Shown piece by piece: positions 57,009 through 64,000 of a DNA stretch of 64,000 nt. Each line of letters starts with the position of its first letter. Positions within the stretch are counted from its first letter, which is position 1. The stretch is from Roseiarcus sp963776665 (GTDB lineage Bacteria > Pseudomonadota > Alphaproteobacteria > Rhizobiales > Beijerinckiaceae), in assembly GCA_963776665.1 (NCBI GenBank), contig CAVZNQ010000032.1, positions 1 through 64,000 of the forward strand, read 5' to 3'. Under the pieces are notes generated by a model. That model was given only the letters and a program-made list of their open reading frames with translations. It had not been told where the DNA came from and did not search any database. Position numbers and translations under genes: made by a program.

Positions 57009-57429
57009 CTAAGGCTCGGCGTTCGGTTGCGCCACAAGAATCGGGACGACCAGGATGGAGACGCTGAACCGAAACGCGGTCTGCTGACCGTTCGAGCTCG
57101 ACGACGCCCGCATGTCGAACCGTTCCCGCCGATCGCCGTAGAGCCGACGAACCAGAATCCGGACCGCGGAACCGGCGCGGCAACGATAAACCGCCTTGGC
57201 ATGATGAAAGGCGCGCGCATCGCGTTCGCGCGCAGCGCCTCATCTCCACGGTCGACCCGTCTGAACGAACAACGCGGCCGGTGATAACCTCGCCGACGAC
57301 GGTCGGCAGAACCAACTCCGCCAGAGGTCCACGACCGGCGTCGCATGATCTCTGCATCGGATTGTCGGCCGGGAGGATGTCGACGCTAAGGACGTGCTGC
57401 GCGAATCGCTCGATTCGCAGCGAGGTCAT
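57009..57429 (-). CDS. possible unrecognised protein, uncertain
   Basis: A frame starting at the ATG 57429 reads MTSLRIERFAQHVLSVDILP and VGEVITGRVVRSDGSTVEMRR. After a possible frame change near 57,235 a second frame continues to a stop at 57009 (FHHAKAVYRCRAGSAVRILV ... RFSVSILVVPILVAQPN). I recognise no family and the coding nature is unproven. It occupies the space where rplJ would be expected downstream of rplA, but does not resemble L10. The rest of 56,931-57,681 holds only the repeat listed separately. Confidence 0.2.
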
Positions 57430-57584
57430 GAAGGTTCCCGATGACGATGAAAGCGCGTAGGAACGCGACCGTGCCGCTCGTGAGCGTCCCATGGCATTCT
57501 CCCTGTCTTTCGGCGGTTAGCCAGCTCGCGCCGCGGAAACGCTTCGCGCGACGCGCGCCGGAGCAGCGATGGCGAACCAGCGGA

Positions 57585-57675
57585 CCTGCGGCAGGCCCGC
57601 CGCCTTCGGCCACCTTCTCCTGGAGCAGAAGGGCGCGCCCCTCTCCCTCGGGGAGCCCGGTTGGGGTGAGGGCCG
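57585..57675. repeat. palindromic repeat, second copy, just after rplA
   Basis: Shares blocks with the element in hrpB: GCCTTCGGCCACCTTCTCC, CCCCTCTCCCTCGGGGAG and TTGGGGTGAGGGC. It lies in the 3' flank of rplA, the normal extragenic position, beginning right after the likely stop codon at 57682-57684. Confidence 0.7.
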
Positions 57676-57681
57676 CGCGCC

Positions 57682-58395
57682 TTACGCCCCGACTGCCGCC
57701 GTCTGCAGCGTCGACGAGGTCGAGCCTCACGCCCGGGCCCATGGTCGAGGAGACGGCGGCGCGCAGGAGGTAGTGGCCCTTGGCGCCGGCGGGCTTGGCC
57801 TTGTTCACCGCGTCGACGAAGGCGTGGATGTTCTCGGCGAGCTTGTCCTCGCCGAACGAGGCCTTGCCGACCGAGCCCTGGACGATGCCGGCCTTCTCGG
57901 CGCGGAACTCGACCGCGCCGCCCTTGGACGCCGCGACCGCCGCCTTGACGTCCATCGTCACCGTGCCGACCTTCGGGTTCGGCATCAGGCCGCGCGGGAC
58001 CGAGCACCTTGCCGAGACGGCCGACGAGCGGCATCATGTCCGGCGTCGCGATGCAGCGGTCGAAGTTGATCTCGCCGCCCTGAACGGCCGCGACCAGGTC
58101 TTCCGCGCCGACGATGTCGGCGCCGGCGTCGCGCGCTTCGTCAGCCTTGGCGCCGCGCGCGAACACCGCGACGCGCAGCGTGCGCCCGGTGCCGTTCGGC
58201 AGGTTGACGACGCCGCGCACCATCTGGTCCGCGTGCTTCGGATCGACGCCGAGGTTGAGCGCGAGTTCGACCGTCTCGTCGAACTTGGCGACTGGCGTTG
58301 GTCTTGACCAGCTTCACCGCCTCGTCGAGCTTGTAGAGCTTGGTGCGCTCGACGCTCTCGCGGGCCTTCAGGATTCTCTTGCCGTGATGCGCCAT
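57682..58395 (-). CDS. rplA: 50S ribosomal protein L1, frameshifted
   Basis: Forms the L1 stalk of the large subunit and is a translational repressor of its own operon in many bacteria. ATG at 58395, MAHHGKRILKARESVERTKL. Three frame changes (near 58,290, 57,995 and 57,710) are needed to read VELALNLGVDPKHADQMVRG, VNLPNGTGRTLRVAVFARG, GRLGKVLGP|RGLMPNPKVGTVTMDVKAAV and AAVSSTMGPGVRLDLVDA; the last change gives an ending LQTAAVGA with a TAA at 57682. Because an L1 gene must be functional or nearly so, these are best taken as consensus errors. Confidence 0.9.
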
Positions 58396-58398
58396 GGC

Positions 58399-58845
58399 TT
58401 ACCCCACCACCTGCAGGCCCATCGAGCGGGCCGAGCCTTCGATCATCTTCATCGCCGCTTCGATCGTGTCGCAGTTGAGGTCGACGATCTTCTTCTCGGC
58501 GATCTCGCGCACCTGCTCCTTGGTCACCTTGCCGACGAAGCCGCGGCCGGGCGTCTTGGAGCCGGAGGCCGGCTTCTTGCCGAGCTTGAGGTTCGCCGCC
58601 TTCTTGAGGAAGAAGGTCACCGGCGGCTGGCGCATCTCGAAGGTGAACGAGCGGTCCTGATAGGCGGTGATGACGACCGGAATCGGCGCGCCCTTCTCCA
58701 TCTGCGCGGTGCGCGCATTGAAGGCCTTGCAGAACTCCATGATGTTCAGGCCGCGCTGGCCGAGCGCGGGACCGATCGGCGGCGACGGATTGGCCGCCCC
58801 CGCCGGCACTTGCAGTTTGATATAGCCGGTGATTTTCTTTGCCAT
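58399..58845 (-). CDS. rplK: 50S ribosomal protein L11
   Basis: 148 residues, complete and in one frame: MAKKITGYIKLQVPAGAANP, SPPIGPALGQRGLNIMEFCK, PPVTFFLKKAANLKLGKKPA and a C-terminal rRNA-binding domain ending SARSMGLQVVG. It binds the GTPase-associated centre of 23S rRNA and is needed for the stringent response through RelA. Only 3 bp separate its stop from the rplA start, so they form an operon. nusG, the normal upstream neighbour, is not found. Confidence 0.97.
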   Translation of the reverse strand: MAKKITGYIKLQVPAGAANPSPPIGPALGQRGLNIMEFCKAFNARTAQMEKGAPIPVVITAYQDRSFTFEMRQPPVTFFLKKAANLKLGKKPASGSKTPGRGFVGKVTKEQVREIAEKKIVDLNCDTIEAAMKMIEGSARSMGLQVVG

Positions 58846-59400
58846 TCGGCTGCTCCAAGCGACGGCGCGGCCCTTCAGGGGTTGGCCCGAAGGCTCGCGC
58901 CAGGTTGCAGTTTCGTGGTGCGAACGTGAATCCCGGCTGGCGACCGGGCGTTCTCCCACGGAAGTGAAGGCGCGGCAGATAGCAGGTTTTGGGACGCGGG
59001 GCAACATCAGGAACTAGGTGGTACTTGTAGATAAGTCCGAGATAACTGCTATTTTGCTTGCATATAACTCATATTTGGTATAAGAAACTATGGCCGAAGA
59101 TCGAGCATGGTGCGACGGAATAAGAAGGGTAATCGGAGATGACGATTAAAGAGCTTGAGCAGGACGTTTATGATTTGGATGAGATTCTATCGTAGTGCGG
59201 GCAGCGCGGAACCTAGACGTGGGGGAGTATAGATATGAACGAAAGGCATCCGATAACACGTCGATAACGGAGTGGCTAGATCAACGCGTATATCCCCTCT
59301 TAGGACCGGAACGGGTGCGCGTAGAAGTGATCGATGGATACGGTGCCCTGCCGCATGGTCGGACGCGACTTAGCGTCGTACGGGACAGCTACGCACGCTA
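58846..59400. other. rplK upstream region and AT-rich foreign block
   Basis: About 58,846-59,015 looks like the normal high-GC upstream of rplK. From about 59,020 to 59,400 composition becomes AT-rich and the sequence has no relation to the flanks; it ends exactly at the IS630 left end. It holds one possible small gene (59139-59401) and promoter-like sequence (TTGCAT...TATAAG near 59,060-59,085). Confidence 0.5.
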
Positions 59401-59401
59401 G
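59139..59401 (+). CDS. possible small foreign protein, frameshifted and ended by the IS
   Basis: ATG at 59139 after AAGGG opens MTIKELEQDVYDLDEILS; allowing one frame change near 59,192 it continues as RAARNLDVGEYRYERKASDN, TSITEWLDQRVYPLLGPERV, DGYGALPHGRTRLSVVRDSY and stops at a TAG formed at the IS junction. About 87 residues, charged, no recognised family. Codon use is unlike its neighbours. Confidence 0.3.
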
Positions 59402-60448
59402 AGCGTCCTGCTTTTGAGATGAATTGGAGTGGGATTCCCGAATTTGGCGAGATTTTGATTAAACCTGCTGGCTGGGCGGAGGCCAGCAGGAGATGGCAAA
59501 GCCGTATTCGCAAGACTTACGCAATCGGGTGATCGATGCGGTGAGGACGGGCAGGATGAGCCGGCGAGCTGCCGCGCGCCATTACGCGGTCAGCGAATCC
59601 GTGGCCGTCAAGTGGCTCGAACGGGTTGAACGCCAGGGCTCGCGAGAGCCTGTTGGACATGGCGGCCATCGCGCCTCCAAGCTCATGCCGCATCGGGAGT
59701 TCCTCGAGGCGGCGCGGGCCGAGAAGTCGGATGTCACGCTTCAGGCTCTCTGTAATCGCCTTTCGGCCGAGCGAGGCGTCAAAGCCGACACCTCGATGAT
59801 GAGCCGTTTCTTCCGCAAGATCGGCGTGACGTTTAAAGACGCTCGTTGCGCGCGAGCAGGATCGTCGGGACATAAGCCGCCATCGAGCGCGCTGGCGGAG
59901 CTATCAGGGGCTCATCGACCCCAGGCGTCTCATCTTCCTCGATGAGACCTGGACGAAAACCAACATGACAAGGCTTCGCGGCGGCGCCGAAGGGAGAGCG
60001 CCTCATCGACAAGGTTCCGCAGGGACGCTGGAAGACGGCAACATTCCTCGCCGCTCTTCGCCAGGATCGGATTCATGCGCCCTGCCTGTTCGATGGTCCC
60101 ATCAACGGCGAGCGCTTTCGCGCCTATGTCGAGCAGTTTCTTGTCCCCACCCTCAAGCCAGGCGACGTCGTGATCCTCGACAACCTCGGCTCACACAAGG
60201 GAAAAGCCGTGCGAAGAGCGATCCGCGATGTCGGCGCGAGGCTTGTGTTTCTGCCGAAATACCCCCTGACCTCAACCCAATCGAGCAGGTCTTCGCCAAG
60301 TTCAAAACCCTGCTGCGAAAAGTCGGAGCGCGAACCTACGAAGCCATCTCAGACGCCAGCGCCGAAATCCTTGCCCAATACAAACCAGCCGAATGCGCCG
60401 CATACCTCAAGAACGCAGGCTATGCGTAGACCCAAAAGCAGGACGCTC
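59401..60448 (+). mobile_element. IS630-family insertion sequence
   Basis: 1048 bp bounded by terminal inverted repeats GAGCGTCCTGCTTTTG (59401-59416) and its perfect complement (60433-60448), with the dinucleotide TA on each side (59399-59400 and 60449-60450), the target duplication characteristic of IS630. The single transposase gene is on the plus strand. Both ends are intact, so the insertion may be recent. Confidence 0.92.
59493..60429 (+). pseudogene. IS630 transposase, in at least four frames
   Basis: MAKPYSQDLRNRVIDAVRTG and the helix-turn-helix SRRAAARHYAVSESVAVKWL form the DNA-binding N-terminus (to about 59,850). Later pieces carry the DDE catalytic residues: IFLDETWTKTNM, DVVILDNLGSHKGKAVRR, and DLNPIEQVFAKFKTLLRKVG, ending AAYLKNAGYA at 60429. 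Some IS630 elements use one programmed frameshift, but three separate changes (near 59,850, 59,985 and 60,270) exceed that and match the error pattern of this part of the window. Confidence 0.85.
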
Positions 60449-60458
60449 TAGACAAACG

Positions 60459-60493
60459 AGCCAGCCGCCGACTCGTCGGGTCGGCGACTGGCT
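60459..60493 (-). terminator. hairpin downstream of the MFS gene
   Basis: AGCCAGCCGCCGAC and GTCGGCGACTGGCT pair with one bulged C around the loop TCGTCGG; on the minus strand it is followed by CGTTTGTC. It lies between the IS right end and the end of the MFS transporter gene. Confidence 0.55.
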
Positions 60494-60579
60494 GTATCGA
60501 AATGACCAATGGCGGCCGAGAGGCGATGTCCAGGCGGTTTGACAAAGCGCCCATCCGTGGCCTCCGCGAAATCTCCCGC

Positions 60580-61884
60580 TTATCGCGTCGGTCCGTCTTC
60601 GTTTCGCGCATGCTGAGGATCGCGAGAAAGCTGACGAGAGCCGGCGACGGCGATGTAGGCGCCGACCGCGGCGATGCCGCCGCTCGCCTCGAGAACCTGA
60701 GCCAGCGAAGGCGCGAGCGAGGCGCCGAGGATGCCGCCGAGGTTATAGGCGCTCGCCGCGCCGGTGTAGCGCACGTGGGTCGGGAACAGTTCCGGCAAGC
60801 AGCGCGCCGAGCGGCGCGAAGGTCAGCCCCATGACGCCGAGCGCCGCAGCACAGGAAGACAAGGACGCCGGCCGGCCCCTGGGCGAGAAGCGCCGGCATC
60901 GCGAGACCGACGGCGACCGGCGAGGACTGCCGAGATCAGCAGCACCGGCCGCCGGCCGAACCGGTCGGCGAGCGCCGCGGAGATCGGCGTCGCCACGGCC
61001 ATGAAGACGATGGCGACGCACAGCATCTCGAGAAAGCTCGGTGCGCGGGATGCGCGAGAGCTCTCACGCCGTAGCCGAGCATGTAGACGGTCGCGATGTA
61101 GAACAGCGCGTAGCAGACGACGATCGAGAGCGAGCCCTGGATCAGGGGCAGCCAGTGGCTCCTCAGCACGTTCGCCGAGCGGAACGGCCACCCGCTCGTC
61201 GCGCGCCGCCGCGGCCTGGAAGGCCGGCGTCTCCTCGAGCGAGACGCGCACATAGAGGCCGATCGCCACCAGGATCGCGCTGACGAGGAACGGCACGCGC
61301 CAGGCCCAGGCGATGAACGCCGGCTCGCCGAATCCGATGATGAGGGCGAGGAAGAGGCCGGTTGCGATGAAGAAGCCGATCGGCGGCCCGAGCTGCGGAA
61401 ACATGCCGAACCAGGCGCGCCGCCCTTTCGGCGCGTTTTCGATCGCGATCAGCGCCGCGCCGCCCCATTCGCCGCCGAGGCCCACGCCCTGCAGGAAGCG
61501 CAGCGCCGCGAGCAGAATGGGCGCCAGCACGCCCGCGGTGCGCGTAGCCGGGCAGGGCGCCGATCAGCGTCGTCGCCACGCCCATCGTCAGCATCGTGGC
61601 GACCAGCGTCGACTTGCGCCCGATCCGGTCGCCGAAATGCCCGAACAGAAACGAGCCGATCGGGCGGGCGAGAAAGGCGATGCCGAAGGTCAGATAGGCG
61701 TTGAGGGTCTGCGTCTCGGGCGCCGATTTCGGAAAGAACATCGGGCCGAACACCAGCGCCGCGGCCGTCCCGAAAATGTAGAAGTCGTAGAACTCGATCG
61801 TCGTGCCGACGAGGCTCGCGAGCAGGATCTTGCCGATGCCGGCGGGCCCGTCTCCGCGCCGCTGCGTCCGTCGATCGCCGCCAC
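60580..61884 (-). CDS. MFS transporter (metabolite:H+ symporter group), frameshifted
   Basis: About 430 residues from a GTG at 61884 (VAAIDGRSGAETG). Pieces in order over several frames: ILLASLVGTTIEFYDFYIFG, VFGPMFFPKSAPETQTLNAY, GHFGDRIGRKSTLVATMLTM, LQGVGLGGEWGGAALIAIEN, VSLEETPAF, ISAALADRFGRRPVLLISAV, ELFPTHVRYTGAASAYNLGG. These match the shikimate/proline-betaine symporter group (ShiA, ProP-like). The exact C-terminus is uncertain: one frame stops at 60580, another (FLAILSMRETKTDR) runs into the terminator and IS. Substrate unknown. Confidence 0.82.
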
Positions 61885-61947
61885 CGCCGTTTCCCCGAAT
61901 CGTTTATGACGAACGCGGCTGCTGGAGTCCGCCGCCCCCCGTCTCCC

Positions 61948-62812
61948 TCAGATCTCCGCGTGCGCCTTTTCGAACGCCCATACCTCCTCGAACCCCATCA
62001 GCTTGTTCATCTCGGCGAAGGGATAGATCGGCGCGGGCGAGCCCAGCGACGAGCCGGTTCCGCGGATCTGCCGTAGACGGTGTTCAGCGCCGCCGCCGCG
62101 CTCAGGAGGCCGGCGACCGGATAGACGGCGAGCGCGTACCCGAGTAGGGCGAGCCGCGCGCTGCCCAGGATGGGCGTGCGTCCGCCGTCGACCATGTTGG
62201 CGATCAGCGGCTTGTCGCCGAGCTCTCGGCCGATCATGACCATCTCCTCCTCGGTCTCCTGTGATTCGACAAACAGCAGGTCCGCGCCCGCGTTCGTATA
62301 GGCCCTCGCGCGCGGATCGCCTCGGCGAGACCGAGCGAGGTTCGGGCGTCGGTCCGGGGGATGAGAGGAATTCGGGGCTCGTCCGCGCTTCGGCCGCGAC
62401 CGCGATCCTTCGGACCATGTCGTCGCCGGAGACGACCCGCCATCCGGCGTATGACCGCACTTCTTCGGGAACTCCTGGTCCTCCAGCTGGATCGCCGCCG
62501 CGCCGGCGCGCTCATAGCCGCGAACGGCATGGCGCACGTTCAATAGCCCGCCGTAGCCCGTATCGCCGTCGGCGATCAGAGGGGTATCGGCCATGCGGGC
62601 CATCGCTTCGACCCGCCCGACCATGTCGGCGTAACTCGCGAGCCCCGCGTCGGGAAGCCCAAGCTGGGAGGCGACCGTTCCATAGCCGGTCATGTAGAGA
62701 GCGTCGAATCCCATCGCCGCCGCCATCGCAGCGACACCATGTCGTATACGCCGGGCGCCGCGATTACCCGATCCCTGGGGCGGGCGTTGAGGACGTCAAT
62801 AAGCTTGCCCAT
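61948..62812 (-). CDS. isocitrate lyase / PEP mutase family enzyme, frameshifted
   Basis: TIM-barrel C-C bond lyase of about 285 residues from the ATG at 62812 (MGKLIDVLNARPRDRVIAAP). Metal and substrate motifs: GVYDMVS, GYGTVASQLGLPDAGLASYA, DTPLIADGDTGYGGLLNVRH and the signature EDQEFPKKCGH; later LLFVESQETEEEM, KPLIANMVDGGRTPI and a helix ending LMGFEEVWAFEKAHAEI. Methylisocitrate lyase, oxaloacetate decarboxylase or carboxyphosphonate-type activity is possible; length and KKCGH point to the short oxaloacetate-decarboxylase/PEP-mutase-like class. At least four frame breaks. Confidence 0.85.
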
Positions 62813-62941
62813 GGCGCTTTCACCCCCGCTCACGTTCGCCGGCCGAGTTGACGATCAGTCGGCGGCTGACCATTGTGTTGGCGCCGGGAGGCGCGGCCGC
62901 GCAAGTCCCCGACGAAGAAAGTTTCGAGGGAGGGGAACGCC

Positions 62942-63366
62942 ATGACGATCGTCAAGCACAGTATCGACGGTGAAACGGCCGAGAAGGCCGTGGCCGCGGC
63001 GGCGAAAAAAGCCGCGGAGCTCAAGCTCAAGATGTGCATCGCGGTGACCGACGAGGCGGGCGATCTGAAGGCGTTTCTCCGCATGGACGGAGCGCCGAAG
63101 CTGTCGATCGATATCGCGACGAACAAGGCTTACACCGCTGCGTCCTTTTCGATGCCGACCCACGCGTGGTTCGAATTCATCAAGAATGACCCGCCCCTGC
63201 TGCACGGCATCACCCACACGCCCCGCCTCGTGGTGTTCGGCGGCGGATTCCCATTACGCTCAAAGGCGAGATCGTCGGCGCGATCGGGCTGAGCGGCGGT
63301 CACTATACGCAAGACATGGAGTGCGCCCGCGCGGCGCTCCAGGCGATCGGCGCCGAGGCCGCTTAG
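62942..63366 (+). CDS. GlcG/HbpS family heme-degrading-like protein, one frameshift
   Basis: About 141 residues from the ATG at 62942. MTIVKHSIDGETAEKAVAAA, IAVTDEAGDLKAFLRMDGAP, STNKAY-like IATNKAYTAASFSM and, after one missing base near 63,246, GGFPITLKGEIVGAIGLSGG with YTQDMECARAALQAIG. This is the DUF336 fold found in GlcG and in the heme-binding HbpS. Often encoded beside glycolate or short-chain diol enzymes; here it follows the PEP-mutase family gene divergently. Confidence 0.85.
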
Positions 63367-63487
63367 AGTCAGGTTCGCTGCAACCAGCCGCGCCCGTCGT
63401 TCCGGAACGCGCGGCCTCGAAGACCGCCGTCTCGCGACGCCCTCGTGGCGAAACTCAATCAGGCGGACCCGTCGGAGGAGGCTGGAC

Positions 63488-64000
63488 ATGTCAGAGTTCC
63501 ACGTCGGCTTCGTGATTTTCCCCGACCTCACGCAGTTAGACTTCACGGGTCCGTTTGAAGTCTTGAGCCGTTTGGCGACTCCCCCGTCTATCTCGGCGCC
63601 CAGCGCGTTTGCGAATTCGCGAACGCACGTTGTCGCTAAGTCGATGCAACCGGTCCTGAGCGACCGCGGTCTCGGAATCCTGCCAACTTGCGACTTCGAG
63701 TCCTGTCCGCAACTCGACCTCATTTGCGTGCCCGGCGGCCCAGGCACTGTGGGGGCGATTGCCGACGACAAGACGGTTGACTTCGTCCGCATCCAAAGCG
63801 CCCACGCCCAGTATGTGACCTCTGTCTGCATGGGCGCCTTCGTGCTCGGCGCGGCAGGATTGCTGAAGGGGCGTCGGGCCGCGACGCACTGGGCCTACGT
63901 GGATCTGTTGCCTTTGGTTGGCGCTACCCACGAAAACGCGCGGATTGTGCGCGATGGCAATCTCTTTACCGCGGGCGGAGTCACTTCGGAATCGACTTCG
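63488..64000 (+). CDS. DJ-1/PfpI family protein (isonitrile hydratase-like), partial at right edge
   Basis: 171 residues visible from the ATG at 63488 (MSEFHVGFVIFPDLTQLDFT). The nucleophile elbow VTSVCMGAFVLGAAGLLKGR carries the reactive cysteine; LDLICVPGGPGTVGAIADD and RAATHWAYVDLLPLVGA are typical of cyclohexyl-isocyanide hydratase relatives. The gene continues past the window. An insertion of about ten residues (near PSISAPSAFA) follows the RLA of GPFEVLSRLA; a small repair of frame there cannot be excluded. Confidence 0.85.
   Translation, partial: MSEFHVGFVIFPDLTQLDFTGPFEVLSRLATPPSISAPSAFANSRTHVVAKSMQPVLSDRGLGILPTCDFESCPQLDLICVPGGPGTVGAIADDKTVDFVRIQSAHAQYVTSVCMGAFVLGAAGLLKGRRAATHWAYVDLLPLVGATHENARIVRDGNLFTAGGVTSESTS

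Overview
This window is about 64 kb of high-GC chromosomal DNA from an alphaproteobacterium, most probably of the order Hyphomicrobiales (Rhizobiales). The placement rests on gene families and protein style: an N-terminally extended UvrB, a PodJ-like coiled-coil/SEL1 polarity protein, DUF1127, DUF3309, CreA, a GcvA-like LysR regulator, cobalamin-family MttB, aconitase X and 'LTPNPSP'-type palindromic repeats. No rRNA or tRNA gene was recognised. Genus-level placement is not supported by what can be read here.

Layout. 1-12 kb: an M3 oligopeptidase (running off the left edge), a degenerate M24 peptidase, release factor 3, then an aldehyde dehydrogenase, LysR regulator, MttB-family methyltransferase and MFS transporter that look like a methylated-amine catabolic cluster, followed by a GDP-mannose enzyme. 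12-26 kb: ribosomal protein S4, a DMT transporter, a membrane-anchored GH19 hydrolase, a CoA-binding protein joined to O-acetylhomoserine sulfhydrylase, CreA, Ogt and UvrB. A lower-GC patch follows, with an unknown gene, a lipoprotein and a gene-poor 1.1 kb that carries a perfect parS site inside a 30-bp palindrome. Then come a cupin and a tartrate/isopropylmalate-type dehydrogenase. 26-47 kb: an ordinary housekeeping and envelope region (NHL propeller, YeiH, MsrA, MFS, a PEP-CTERM protein, Cmk, MerR, PodJ-like, a 5'-nucleotidase, DUF900, DUF937, YchF, a sugar isomerase, YggS, SnoaL-like, adenosine kinase).

From about 47.4 kb to the right edge the reading frames break every few hundred bases, although protein similarity continues across the breaks. 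This part holds an acyl-CoA synthetase remnant, a DEAD-box helicase, aconitase X (two subunits), an MmcQ/YjbR protein, a cytochrome P450, a HigBA toxin-antitoxin pair with its operator and a damaged toxin, HrpB helicase with an in-frame palindromic repeat insertion, rplA-rplK, an intact-ended IS630 element, an MFS transporter, a PEP-mutase/isocitrate-lyase family enzyme, a GlcG-like protein and a DJ-1/PfpI protein. Most of these single-base breaks look like consensus errors rather than decay, because they fall in essential genes such as rplA as well as dispensable ones. Four isolated breaks also occur further left (near 918, 16,622, 17,664 and 25,249).

No single wholly new system is obvious. 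The strongest items for a second look are the palindromic element translated inside HrpB, the solitary parS palindrome, the MttB cluster lacking a corrinoid partner, the toxin with a 14-bp loss, and the rplK-rplA pair separated from its usual nusG and rplJL-rpoBC neighbours.
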